The notes beneath the pieces are model-generated. The model did not search any database, was not told where the DNA came from, and worked only from the letters and a program-made list of their open reading frames with translations. A stretch of DNA of 64,000 nucleotides from Palsa-892 sp035555855 (GTDB lineage Bacteria; Pseudomonadota; Alphaproteobacteria; Rhizobiales; Xanthobacteraceae): NCBI GenBank assembly GCA_035555855.1, contig DATMGD010000012.1, positions 47,820 to 111,819 on the forward strand. The letters run 5' to 3'. Positions 52,023-60,791 of this stretch are shown in pieces. The first letter of the stretch is position 1, and each line of letters starts with the position of its first letter. A program made the translations under genes and the position numbers.

Positions 52023-54485
52023 CTACTTGAACGTCACAAAGAGCGGCGAAGTGAAGGCCTTGCTGTCCTCGATTTGCCGCCCAACCAGATAGACCGGCCG
52101 GAAACCGAACTCGCTGTTTTTCGGATCGATCTCGATCTCGCCAGAAACATCTCTCGGCATCGGTTGCCCGCTCATGAGATCGAGTTCGAGCTGAAGATCC
52201 GCGCCGCCGAGCGGCAAGATGAGACGCTTCTTCTCCAAAAGCTCAGCGCCGCTGATTTCCCAGGAGAATGTCGGCGCATGGGCGAACGGAGCGCCTTTCA
52301 GCGGATCACCGACCTTCACATAGCCGTCGATCGTGCCTTCGACCTTGATCCGGCATTGCGCCAAATTGGTCAGCTCGATTTCGAGTGCGTCGGTATCGCC
52401 GAACGTTTCCGTGCGGAAACCGATTTTGGTCGCGCCGATACGCCAGGTCGCTTCCTCTTTATGCTCGAAGCCGCGCGCCGTCGTCGAATGAACCACGGCA
52501 TTGTTGATGGTGAGAAGGCCCCGCCAGGTCGCGGAACGATAACGATCGCGAATGCGCGCCCCGCCCCACTTGAGCCGGATGTGGCGGCCGGAAAAGCCTT
52601 TCTCCGCTTGAAGATTGCGCCGCCAGAAGCAGCCATTGTGGTCATAGGCGGCGATTTCATCCCAGCCGGCATCGCCCAGAAAACGGTAAGCAGCCTTCAG
52701 TTTGCCGGCGTGCTCGAATTCGTCACCCTGCAAATGGCCGTCCGCCGACAGGAGCGCCACCAGCCGCTCGCCGGTCGTCGCCCAGGTGTGGCGCGCGCGC
52801 AGCGCCTGGCCGACCGACTTGCGGTCCAGCTGTTCGCAGATGATGCCGGTAATGCCGCCCTTGACGCCGAACACAGCCGCGCCCGGCGAGCCGCCGCCGG
52901 GCCGCCCGCGATGTTCGTCAGCCGCCGCCGATGCACCGAGCTTGTAACCGCGGCTGATGTAGTCCTGCATGAAATCCGGGAAGTGGCCCCATGCCGAAGT
53001 GATTTCGATCAAGCGATCGAGTTTCGGGTGATACCAGGCCGGATTCGCCCGGCGCCCGCCGACATGCGGAATGAAAAGATGCTCCTCCGGGTCGCTCGCG
53101 AACGTCGCGTAGAGTTCGTCGATCGGCCAAATGCCGGGGCGCAGCTCGCCGCCCTTCATATCCTCGTTCCATTCGAACGAGCGAACGAGATTGCCGCGGC
53201 GGTCGAACGGAAATTCCGGCGTGCGATTGTGCAGGAAGACGACGTTATGGTCGCCGCCGGCGCATGAATTGCCGCACCATTCAATGCCGGGATAGACAAC
53301 GTATTGCCCGTCTTTGTTGAATGTATTGATGACCTCGACGGCTTTCTTCCACCGCGCTTCAGTAATGTGGAAATCGTTGGCGGTGTATCCCAGCACATCG
53401 AGACCGGCGACATCGCGCCCGTAGCCGAGATTGTAATCCGTGTCGTTGTTGCCGACGGTGTCTTCGGAATGCACATGGAGATCCGCATAGAGCGCGCGGC
53501 TCATCGGTGCATTCTTGTCGATCGTGACATAGCCTTTGGTTTCGATAGCGCCGGCGCCTTCGCCGAGCTGGGCCGACAAAACCAGTTCGCCTTCGGCGTT
53601 CGTGGGCAAGCCTTCGATAAGCGCGGAGGCCCAGCCCTTTTTCGGCAATGGCCCCTGCTTTTTATAAACTTCCTTGCCGTTCAGCGATGCATGAACGCTG
53701 ACGCTCTCGCCAATGTCGCTACAGGTATTTCCCCACTCGTCCTCCGCGCGAACGCGCATCGGGATCGCCACGCCCGGACGCACGAGTCGCGGGCCGGTGA
53801 GAAAGAGTTTTTCCGGCGCGCCCGATACGACTTGAATGACGACGTCACCCGGGATCGGCGCGAACCTCGAAGTGCCGACCGGATCGATATAGCAGCGGAA
53901 GCGAAAATCTTTTTCGACGAAGGTCTGGACGCGCGTGCCGGGCCCGCCGAAACGCATGTCGCCGAGGCGAACGATAATGTGGTCGCCCGGATTGAGATAA
54001 CCGTCGACGATATCGACGATCACCGCCTTCTGAAACGGCCGCTCGTGCCCTTTCTGGTCGAAGCGGCAGTTCAGCGACTGCACCGTTGCCGGCGTCTGGC
54101 CTTTCGACAACGGGCCGGCCTGATATTCGGCCGAGACGTAATTTGCGCTTGTCGGATCGCTGGTCTGGAAAAGCGCCCAGTCCGAATAGAACTTGAACGT
54201 GATTTTGATCCAGGCACCGTCGGCAAGACCCGACGCGCCGACCTCATAATCGAGCAGGATCTCGTGCCAGCTGCCGGCTTTTAACTCTTTCGTGCCACAG
54301 TGAATCTTGCCCAGAAAAGGCATCGCCTTGGTGGCGTCGTAATATTCCTCGGGGCAGCTATACGGCCCGATGATCCGTTCGCGGCCCGACTTCGTCGTCA
54401 GCGCGTTTTTGAATTCGCGCAGATCGGCGTTTTCCACTTCTTTCGCCTGCTTTTCCGCATCGCGGACACCTGGGACTACGTTCAT
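52023..54485 (-). CDS. 820-aa PHP-domain protein with N-terminal beta domains, DUF3604-like
   Basis: Large cytoplasmic protein without signal peptide. Residues 1-330 look beta-rich and have an Ig-like linker (VRPGVAIPMRVRAEDEWGN). The PHP metallohydrolase core follows, with ligands visible as DLHVHSE (His337, His339), GIEW (Glu402), GGDHNVV (His413), FIPHVGG (His474) and ADEHRG (Asp523, His525). The second motif reads LGYTANDFH where many PHP proteins have a TDH. Residues 560-820 form another mostly beta region. PHP domains are phosphoesterases or hydrolases; the reaction is unknown. It is co-transcribed with the DASS transporter, 23 bases apart; ATG 54485 has GGGAGAG. Confidence 0.8.
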   Translation of the reverse strand: MNVVPGVRDAEKQAKEVENADLREFKNALTTKSGRERIIGPYSCPEEYYDATKAMPFLGKIHCGTKELKAGSWHEILLDYEVGASGLADGAWIKITFKFYSDWALFQTSDPTSANYVSAEYQAGPLSKGQTPATVQSLNCRFDQKGHERPFQKAVIVDIVDGYLNPGDHIIVRLGDMRFGGPGTRVQTFVEKDFRFRCYIDPVGTSRFAPIPGDVVIQVVSGAPEKLFLTGPRLVRPGVAIPMRVRAEDEWGNTCSDIGESVSVHASLNGKEVYKKQGPLPKKGWASALIEGLPTNAEGELVLSAQLGEGAGAIETKGYVTIDKNAPMSRALYADLHVHSEDTVGNNDTDYNLGYGRDVAGLDVLGYTANDFHITEARWKKAVEVINTFNKDGQYVVYPGIEWCGNSCAGGDHNVVFLHNRTPEFPFDRRGNLVRSFEWNEDMKGGELRPGIWPIDELYATFASDPEEHLFIPHVGGRRANPAWYHPKLDRLIEITSAWGHFPDFMQDYISRGYKLGASAAADEHRGRPGGGSPGAAVFGVKGGITGIICEQLDRKSVGQALRARHTWATTGERLVALLSADGHLQGDEFEHAGKLKAAYRFLGDAGWDEIAAYDHNGCFWRRNLQAEKGFSGRHIRLKWGGARIRDRYRSATWRGLLTINNAVVHSTTARGFEHKEEATWRIGATKIGFRTETFGDTDALEIELTNLAQCRIKVEGTIDGYVKVGDPLKGAPFAHAPTFSWEISGAELLEKKRLILPLGGADLQLELDLMSGQPMPRDVSGEIEIDPKNSEFGFRPVYLVGRQIEDSKAFTSPLFVTFK

Positions 54486-54508
54486 GACACTCTCCCGTCG
54501 TTTTATTG

Positions 54509-56074
54509 CTAGAAAGGCCAGCGCGCGGCGGCGTCCCAAACCGGCAAGCCGACAAAGGCGTACCAGGGGACCATCACCACGAGCGTGTAGATGACGCCGA
54601 TCAGCGTGCTGCCGAGACCGACTTTCGCGTAATCCGCTGTCGTGAACTTGTCGGAGCCGTAAGCGATGACCGCTGCGGTGATTTGCGTCGGCAGCACATA
54701 GGCAAAGGTGTCGTTGTTGCAGACAAGAATCGCGAACGCGACTGGATTGAGCCCGAGCGTTTCGGCGAGCTGATACGTGATCGGTGCGAGCAACGCCACG
54801 GCGGCTACATTCGACAGCATGCCCAGCCGAATAATGTGCGTACCGAGGATCACGACAATCATCGCGCCCCACCACGACATGTCCTTGACCAATGTGTGGA
54901 CGTGATCGGCGAGCCAGCCCGCGAGACCGCTCGATGCCATCGCGCTCGTCAGCGTGAGAGCACCGCCAAGCAACAGAAAGGTTCCCCAAATCGTGTTGGC
55001 TTCGATCTGCTTCCAGGTGAGCGGAAACAGTCCCGGCGTGAACAGGATCAGAAGCCCGATCAAGCCGATGATGCCGAGTGCATAAGTGTGCACTTGATAA
55101 ATCGGGCTGCCCTTGCTCAGCAGAAACAGCAGGGCGACGAAACCGAAGACGCCGAGCAACGTGCGCTCGCCGGGCGACATCGGGCCAAGCTCGGCTTTCA
55201 TTTTCTCGATGCGATCGGTGCCGCCGGCGATCTGGATTTTGGAAGTGCGGAAGTACCAGCTCGTCCAGAAATACGTGAAGGGCAGCATGCCGAGATACGG
55301 CCAGTTCAGCCACATCCATTGAACGTAATTGATCGACTTGCCGTTACTCGCGAACAGATTGACGAGGATGAGGTTCGGCAAGTGCGCGGTCAGAATGAAC
55401 ATGCCGCAGATCATGCTGCCGTAAACCAGCGCCTGAATGATGATCGCTTTTTGCGCCTCGCGTTCGCGCTCCGTGTCGCCCAGCAGGTTTGCGATCCCGG
55501 TGACGACAGGAAGCATCGCGGCCGCGCGGGCGTTGGCGGCCGGCACGAGGAAGGCGAGAACGACATTGACGCCGTACATTCCCCAGACGACCTGCCCTAC
55601 GCTCGAAGCCTTGAACTTGAGCAGGATCGACATCGCAATTCGCCGATCGAGCTTCATCAATTGCATGATGGCGCCGACGATGAAGGCAAAGAGGCAAAGC
55701 CAGACGACGTCGTTGGTGAAGCCGGAAAACGCGACGCCGAGCGGCGGCACGAGATCGGCGCCGCGTTTCGTCCACGGCAATGCGTGCGTTACGATCAAAA
55801 GCAGGGGAATCGAGATGCCCGTGATGCCGACGGGCATCGCCTCCGCCACCCACATGATCGAGGCCCAGATGACGATCGCCATCACCGCCTTGCCCTCGAA
55901 CGAGAGACCGGACGGCGTCGGCATCACCCACAGGACGAAAAAGAACAGGCACCACGCAGCCAGGTAGCCCGGCAACACGCGGCTCGGCTTACGGCCGGAA
56001 GCAACAATGTTGGAAACGATCAGATCGTAAAGACCGGAATTGCCTTTCTCGAGTGCTTCTACCGGACCCCTCAT
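54509..56074 (-). CDS. DASS (SLC13) sodium/anion symporter
   Basis: Transporter of 521 aa with about 12 helices. VAEAMPVGITGISIPLLLIV (about residues 76-95) and FLLLGGALTLTSAMASSGLA are typical of the DASS family; the two SNT-like motifs are altered (VPAANARAAAMLP and LCNNDTFAY). It brings in di- or tricarboxylates, sulfate or similar anions. It is the first gene of the operon with the PHP protein, and divergent from a Crp/Fnr regulator with a palindrome between them. Confidence 0.88.
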   Translation of the reverse strand: MRGPVEALEKGNSGLYDLIVSNIVASGRKPSRVLPGYLAAWCLFFFVLWVMPTPSGLSFEGKAVMAIVIWASIMWVAEAMPVGITGISIPLLLIVTHALPWTKRGADLVPPLGVAFSGFTNDVVWLCLFAFIVGAIMQLMKLDRRIAMSILLKFKASSVGQVVWGMYGVNVVLAFLVPAANARAAAMLPVVTGIANLLGDTEREREAQKAIIIQALVYGSMICGMFILTAHLPNLILVNLFASNGKSINYVQWMWLNWPYLGMLPFTYFWTSWYFRTSKIQIAGGTDRIEKMKAELGPMSPGERTLLGVFGFVALLFLLSKGSPIYQVHTYALGIIGLIGLLILFTPGLFPLTWKQIEANTIWGTFLLLGGALTLTSAMASSGLAGWLADHVHTLVKDMSWWGAMIVVILGTHIIRLGMLSNVAAVALLAPITYQLAETLGLNPVAFAILVCNNDTFAYVLPTQITAAVIAYGSDKFTTADYAKVGLGSTLIGVIYTLVVMVPWYAFVGLPVWDAAARWPF

Positions 56075-56148
56075 CGGTAACCCCCCAGAAGTTTTCGCCA
56101 GTCAGGACTATTTTGAATTTGAGTATGAAATCGGCGCCCGTAAAAGTC

Positions 56149-56164
56149 TGTGAAGCGTTTCACA
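56149..56164. promoter_or_regulatory. Crp/Fnr-type operator between DASS and Crp genes
   Basis: TGTGAAGCGTTTCACA: perfect TGTGA-N6-TCACA palindrome, the classical Crp-family target. It lies 75 bases upstream of the DASS start and 134 bases upstream of the Crp start. Confidence 0.75.
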
Positions 56165-56297
56165 CTTTTTGGCCGCCCTATGGTGCATTGCATCCAGGGT
56201 TTAGGCCTTTGATCTCCATGCGCTTTGAACCTCCGCCAAGAAAGCGATTGAGTTGCGCGCCGCTTCGTATCTATATTTTTGCAACGCATTGCATTGG

Positions 56298-57026
56298 ATG
56301 CTCAGCGTGGCCCGCACCAGAACAGCGCACAAAAATCCGCATTCAAAAAACCAACTGCTGCGCAATCATTTCCTGCTGACGCAACTCGCCGAAAACGACC
56401 TCCATCAAATCAGCAAGACCGCGAGCCTCGAGCACTACAGCCGCAATCAATCGATCTTCTTTCAGGGCGACCGGAAAACCGACCTGATGATTGTCGTGAG
56501 CGGCCGCGTAAAGCTTAGCGCAACATCGGCAGACGGCCGCGAATTGCTGGCAAGCATTCTCGAACCCGGCGACATGCTGGGCGAAATCTCGGTGATCGAC
56601 GGCCGGCCTCGCTCATACGACGCGACGGCCCTCGCCCCGACGGAACTTCTGATCGTGCATCGTCAGGATCTGATTCCGTTTCTGGCGAAGCGCCCGGAAA
56701 TCTGTGTCAGCTGGCTGGCCATTTTGTGCGAGCGGTTACGGCACAGCGAAAAACTCGTTCAGGAGACCGTTTTTCTGGACGTCGAGGCGCGGCTCGCGAG
56801 ACAACTTGTCGGGCTTGCGAAAGCCTATGGCCGCAAGCAGGGCAAGGGAATATTTCTCGACGTCAAGCTAACCCAGCGCGATCTTGCCAACCTTGTCGGC
56901 ATGACGCGCGAAAGCATCAACAAGCAGCTATGCAGATGGCGCCGTCAAGGCGTGGTCGCTTTCCGCGGCAAGCAATATACGATTCTCGATTTCGACTTCC
57001 TGAAACGAGAGGTCAAGAAGGCGTAG
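56298..57026 (+). CDS. Crp/Fnr-family transcriptional regulator
   Basis: Regulator of 242 aa. Cyclic-nucleotide fold with SIFFQGDRKTDLMIVVSGRV and ILEPGDMLGEISVIDGRPRS; HTH LTQRDLANLVGMTRESINKQ. No N-terminal cysteines for an FNR cluster are seen, so it is Crp-like rather than an oxygen sensor. ATG 56298 is chosen over TTG 56253. Likely autoregulated and controlling the DASS-PHP operon. Confidence 0.87.
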   Translation: MLSVARTRTAHKNPHSKNQLLRNHFLLTQLAENDLHQISKTASLEHYSRNQSIFFQGDRKTDLMIVVSGRVKLSATSADGRELLASILEPGDMLGEISVIDGRPRSYDATALAPTELLIVHRQDLIPFLAKRPEICVSWLAILCERLRHSEKLVQETVFLDVEARLARQLVGLAKAYGRKQGKGIFLDVKLTQRDLANLVGMTRESINKQLCRWRRQGVVAFRGKQYTILDFDFLKREVKKA

Positions 57027-57228
57027 CGAGACGGGCTACGTTCGGGGTTGAAATTGGGAGTTTGCTTGCCTCCAGACGGGCATGTTTTCCTGATATTCGC
57101 GACCACAGGACGTTAAGCAAATAACCAGCGCAGCATCCTTGGCCGTTAATAAATCGCGGAAAAACGCCTGGCCTGCTATACATGCCCCCTTCGTCCAAAG
57201 GATTGCTGGCTTTATATAAAGAGGCGTT

Positions 57229-58335
57229 ATGTCCGATAAGAGCAAAGTCGCGCTGATTACCGGCATTACCGGCCAGGACGGCGCCTATCTTGCGGAGCTA
57301 TTGCTCGCGAAGGGCTACATCGTTCACGGCCTAAAGCGCCGCTCTTCGAGTTTCAACACCGCGCGTATCGACCATCTGTATCAGGATCCGCACGAGAGCG
57401 GCACGCGGCTGTTTCTTCATTACGGCGATCTGACCGACTCGACATCGCTGCAGCGGATCATCGAGGATACGCGGCCGGCCGAGATCTACAATCTCGCGGC
57501 GCAAAGCCACGTCATGGTCAGCTTCGAAACACCGGAATATACCGCCAACGCCGACGCGATCGGGCCGCTCCGCATTCTCGAGTGCATTCGCCAGCTCAAG
57601 CTTGTTGGCGATACGCGCTTCTATCAGGCATCGACCTCGGAACTCTACGGCCTCGTGCAGGAAGTTCCGCAGCGGGAAACGACGCCGTTCTATCCGCGCT
57701 CGCCCTACGGCGCGGCGAAGCTCTATGCCTACTGGATCACGGTCAACTATCGTGAAGCCTACGGGATGCATGCTTCGAACGGCATCCTGTTCAACCACGA
57801 AAGCCCGATCCGCGGCGAAACCTTCGTCACGCGCAAGATCACTCGCGCCGTCGCGCGAATCGAGGCCGGCCTCGATGACGTGCTGTGGATTGGCAATCTC
57901 GATGCCGAGCGCGACTGGGGGCACGCGCGCGAATATGTCGAAGCGATGTGGAAGATTTTGCAGCAGGACAAGCCGGACGATTATGTGATCGCGACCGGCG
58001 AGAAGCATTCGGTACGGGAATTCGTGGTGGCGGCATTCAAGGAAGTCGGCCGCACGATCGAGTGGCAAGGCAAGGGCGTCGATGAGGTCGGCCGCGATCA
58101 GAAGAGCGGCAAGGTGCTCGTCAAGATCGACCCGCGTTTCTTCCGGCCGACCGAAGTCGAGCAACTTGTGGGTGATGCGACGAAGGCACGCGAGAAGCTC
58201 GGCTGGCAACCTACGATCGGCATGAATGAGATCGTGCGCGAGATGGTGGAATCCGATCTTGCCGCAGCGAAGCTGGAGCGCGAACTGATCGCAAGACGTA
58301 ACGTCAGAAACCCCGCCCTGCGAAACCATTTTTGA
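57229..58335 (+). CDS. gmd: GDP-mannose 4,6-dehydratase
   Basis: Extended SDR of 368 aa. TGITGQDGAYLAELLLAKGY cofactor loop, HYGDLTDSTSL, STSELYG and YGAAKLYAYW catalytic region. It makes GDP-4-keto-6-deoxymannose from GDP-mannose. GAGG precedes ATG 57229. Ten bases ahead of fcl. Confidence 0.95.
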   Translation: MSDKSKVALITGITGQDGAYLAELLLAKGYIVHGLKRRSSSFNTARIDHLYQDPHESGTRLFLHYGDLTDSTSLQRIIEDTRPAEIYNLAAQSHVMVSFETPEYTANADAIGPLRILECIRQLKLVGDTRFYQASTSELYGLVQEVPQRETTPFYPRSPYGAAKLYAYWITVNYREAYGMHASNGILFNHESPIRGETFVTRKITRAVARIEAGLDDVLWIGNLDAERDWGHAREYVEAMWKILQQDKPDDYVIATGEKHSVREFVVAAFKEVGRTIEWQGKGVDEVGRDQKSGKVLVKIDPRFFRPTEVEQLVGDATKAREKLGWQPTIGMNEIVREMVESDLAAAKLERELIARRNVRNPALRNHF

Positions 58336-58345
58336 CCGGCGTTGC

Positions 58346-59290
58346 ATGACAGAGGCCGGGGAATACAAACTTCGGGGAAAGCGGGTCTATGTCGCGGGGC
58401 ATCGCGGCATGGTGGGCTCGGCAATCGTGCGGCGTCTGCAGGCCGAGGATTGTGAAATCATCACGGCACCGCGCAGCGAGGTCGACCTGCGTGATCAAGC
58501 CGCAACACGGCACTTCTTTAGAGCGAGCAAGCCGCAGGCAGTATTTCTGGCGGCGGCAAAAGTTGGCGGCATTGCCGCGAACAGCTCGCTGCCCGTCGAA
58601 TTCCTGCACGACAATCTTCTGATCGCTACGAACGTAATCGAGAGCGCCTATGGCGCCGGTGTCGAAAAGCTGCAATTTCTTGGCTCGTCCTGCATTTATC
58701 CGCGCGAAGCGGCGCAGCCGATGACGGAAGATATGTTGCTGACAGGGCCGCTCGAGCCCACCAACGAATGGTATGCAATCGCCAAGATTGCCGGCATCAA
58801 ATTGTGCGACGCCTATCGCCGCGAGCATGGCGCCGATTATATTTCAGTGATGCCGACCAATCTTTACGGCAAGGGAGATAATTACCATCCCGAATACAGT
58901 CATGTTCCGGCAGCCTTGATCCGCCGTTTTCACGAAGCGAAGAAAAATAACGCGCCGGTCGTGACTGTTTGGGGAACGGGAACGCCGAAACGCGAATTCC
59001 TGTCGGTGGATGATTTGGCCGATGCCTGCATATTCGTGATGCAAAAATGGTCGGCGCCGGGTTTCATCAATATCGGCACCGGCAAGGACATCACGATCGC
59101 GGAATTCGCCCGCCTGGTGGCCGACGTCGTCGGCTATCGCGGCCGGATCGAATTCGACCCAAGCCGGCCCGACGGCACGCCGCGCAAGCTGCTCGATGTC
59201 TCCAAGCTCACAGCACTTGGCTGGACAGCCAAAACGTCTTTGCGAGAAGGACTCGCCGCTACTTACGCTGATTTCCTGGCGCACCGTTAG
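58346..59290 (+). CDS. fcl: GDP-L-fucose synthase
   Basis: Protein of 314 aa: VAGHRGMVGSAIVRRLQ, AAAKVGGIAANSSLP, GSSCIYPREA and WYAIAKIAGIKLC. It converts the gmd product to GDP-L-fucose by epimerisation and reduction, supplying fucose for surface polysaccharide. No glycosyltransferase follows in the window. Confidence 0.95.
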   Translation: MTEAGEYKLRGKRVYVAGHRGMVGSAIVRRLQAEDCEIITAPRSEVDLRDQAATRHFFRASKPQAVFLAAAKVGGIAANSSLPVEFLHDNLLIATNVIESAYGAGVEKLQFLGSSCIYPREAAQPMTEDMLLTGPLEPTNEWYAIAKIAGIKLCDAYRREHGADYISVMPTNLYGKGDNYHPEYSHVPAALIRRFHEAKKNNAPVVTVWGTGTPKREFLSVDDLADACIFVMQKWSAPGFINIGTGKDITIAEFARLVADVVGYRGRIEFDPSRPDGTPRKLLDVSKLTALGWTAKTSLREGLAATYADFLAHR

Positions 59291-59633
59291 GCTAATCGCT
59301 CTCCTGCCGTATCAAGCAGCTTCGCGCGTAAGCGCGAATTACTCGGTCCCTTTCACAAGCCCGATCCGAACCAAACCAAATCCCATACAGCGAGTGTCGG
59401 AAGCGCCAAATTTATTCGGGCAGACGGGCTCGGGTATCCCGAACATCAGGACGATCTCCTGTGCATTCAAAATATCCGGGTGGAATTTCAAAGCTAAAGC
59501 TCTGCGGGTGATCCGCCGGCTCAACACGGCAAATATGCTCTATGCGCCGAGCCCGGGAGTTCTGCTTAAAAAATACGATAACGGGTATTCCCAATCATCG
59601 TCATCAACAACAATCCGATTTGGGGAAAACCGA
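59291..59633. other. Intergenic region downstream of fcl
   Basis: About 340 bases, lower in GC than the genes before it. The fcl frame stays open for 68 codons past the stop, up to 59497, but has no start codon with a ribosome site and no recognisable domain. A decayed gene end is possible. Nothing else convincing is seen. Confidence 0.4.
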
Positions 59634-59831
59634 TTAGCTCTTCGGTCGCGATTTAAGTGTTCGCTGATCAGATTTTATTTTCTGTTCGTCCAAGTCCGAT
59701 TGCCGATGCTCTGCCGTATCCGCCTGCAGTAGCTTCAGTAGGCGTTCCCTTGCGGAAGCATTGGTGAATGCGCTCGCTAATTCGCGATATCTATCCATCG
59801 AAAGTCTTGTGAGAAATCGATTCAGATCCAT
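59634..59831 (-). CDS. 65-aa hydrophilic helical protein
   Basis: Small protein with a predicted helical middle (MDRYRELASAF, ARERLLKLLQADTAEH) resembling many short Hyphomicrobiales proteins of unknown role. Its ATG is four bases after the stop of the 26-aa membrane peptide and has no ribosome site of its own, so it is probably coupled to it. Confidence 0.55.
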   Translation of the reverse strand: MDLNRFLTRLSMDRYRELASAFTNASARERLLKLLQADTAEHRQSDLDEQKIKSDQRTLKSRPKS

Positions 59832-59835
59832 GCCG

Positions 59836-59916
59836 CTAATAGAGTACCAATAAAGCGAGGAAGGCGATTGTAATTGGAATACCTATCGCCCAAGACCAAA
59901 TTAGGTTCTTTTCCAT
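59836..59916 (-). CDS. 26-aa hydrophobic peptide (membrane helix)
   Basis: Tiny gene on the minus strand with GGAGAGGG directly upstream of ATG 59916. The product begins MEKNLIWSW and is one hydrophobic helix of about 20 residues (Ile/Leu/Val/Ala-rich) ending in Tyr. It sits between a terminator and the 65-aa gene. Length and shape recall type I toxin or regulatory membrane peptides, but no antisense RNA is shown. Confidence 0.5.
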   Translation of the reverse strand: MEKNLIWSWAIGIPITIAFLALLVLY

Positions 59917-59930
59917 TTCCCTCTCCAAGC

Positions 59931-59958
59931 AAAAAAAATCCCGCCGTTTAAGGCGGGA
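59931..59958 (-). terminator. Rho-independent terminator of the 47-aa gene
   Basis: Stem TCCCGCC / GGCGGGA (7 bp, 6-base loop) at 59939-59958; on the minus strand it is followed by eight T residues. It ends 11 bases after the 47-aa gene's stop. Confidence 0.85.
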
Positions 59959-59969
59959 CTTATATCGGT

Positions 59970-60113
59970 TTAGTTTTTGTCGCCTTGCTGCTTCTGCTCA
60001 GGATTTTTGTTTTCCTGGCCGTGCTGCTTTCCGTCCTGGCTGGACTGCTGATTCTGCTGCCCGGGAGTATTTGTTCCGCCCTGTTGACCCGGCTTTTCGT
60101 TTTCGTTGGCCAT
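59970..60113 (-). CDS. 47-aa Gln/Asn/Gly-rich hydrophilic peptide
   Basis: Minus-strand gene with AAGGAG 8 bases upstream of ATG 60113 and a terminator just after its stop. The product is almost entirely Q, N, G, K, E, P and S (for example PGQQGGTNTPGQQNQQSS), without hydrophobic residues, so intrinsically disordered. Similar low-complexity peptides occur in related genomes, function unknown. No signal peptide. Confidence 0.75.
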   Translation of the reverse strand: MANENEKPGQQGGTNTPGQQNQQSSQDGKQHGQENKNPEQKQQGDKN

Positions 60114-60176
60114 GTTGAGGCTCCTTATGATTGTCCTAGAGATTATCCCTTGGAGTACTGCAGATAGGAAATATTT

Positions 60177-60189
60177 CTTGTATTACAAG
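60177..60189. promoter_or_regulatory. Palindrome upstream of the 47-aa gene
   Basis: CTTGTA-T-TACAAG, perfect inverted repeat in an AT-rich gap, 64 bases upstream of the ATG at 60113. Possible operator; the regulator is unknown. Confidence 0.35.
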
Positions 60190-60383
60190 TAGGATGAAAT
60201 ATATCTTGATCAGTTAGATTCGATGACTGAAGACATGACCATCTATGCTTAAACTTGCATAAAAAAGCCGCCATCCAATAATCGTCTTAATTGCCCGTGT
60301 GTCTGCACCAATTATGTTTGTTGTATCGGCCCATTTACGGTTTACGATGATCTCTGCTTTCGGCTGCTCGAAAGGTAATCATC

Positions 60384-60581
60384 ATGAAAATTGGCGACCG
60401 CGTTAAATTTACAGCGGAATCGATCCTGTGGCTTTACCATGAGGGGCTATGGCCGGACTCAATCGGCGTAATCGAACGCGAACGGCCTGCGCACCGAGGT
60501 GAAGGGCCATGGATTGATGTGCGCTTTGGAAACAATGTACTCGTGCCCAACGAGCCAAAGTCGCACTTTCAAGCAGTTTAA
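60384..60581 (+). CDS. 65-aa hypothetical protein
   Basis: Small protein, KIGDRVKFTAESILWLYHEG at the start, probably an SH3-like or beta fold. AAAGGTAA lies upstream of ATG 60384. It is convergent, four bases apart, with another small gene whose product has a similar N-terminal KIGEHVRFT; the two share an analogous opening. Confidence 0.6.
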   Translation: MKIGDRVKFTAESILWLYHEGLWPDSIGVIERERPAHRGEGPWIDVRFGNNVLVPNEPKSHFQAV

Positions 60582-60584
60582 TTC

Positions 60585-60776
60585 CTAATCTTTTTCAAGT
60601 TGACTTTCACGCACGATGCGCTCGTGTGCTTCGCCTTTATTTTTAATCTTGTATCGTTGCTCGATATGTTCGCTCGGCATCAGTTTTACAATTTGATAGA
60701 ATCCGGGCGCGCTTGGTAATCCGATTGTGTGCGAAGTGAAGCGCACATGCTCGCCGATCTTAAATTTGCTGGGCAT
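60585..60776 (-). CDS. 63-aa hypothetical protein
   Basis: Begins SKFKIGEHVRFTSHTIGLPS and ends in REIVRESQLEKD-like charged residues (seen as HERIVRESQLEKD). The opening is a beta-barrel-like KIGxxVxFT, shared with the neighbour at 60384. No clear ribosome site. Conserved small protein type, function unknown. Confidence 0.6.
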   Translation of the reverse strand: MPSKFKIGEHVRFTSHTIGLPSAPGFYQIVKLMPSEHIEQRYKIKNKGEAHERIVRESQLEKD

Positions 60777-60791
60777 GACCGTTTGCAGTTA

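Noticed and set aside
52023..55319. Continuous frame that would extend the PHP protein to 1098 residues
   Set aside because: The extra N-terminal part overlaps the DASS gene antiframe and is Arg-rich noise; ATG 54485 has a good ribosome site.
54506..56080. 524-codon plus-strand frame opposite the DASS gene
   Set aside because: Antisense, highly charged, no domain; the minus-strand frame is a clear 12-helix transporter.
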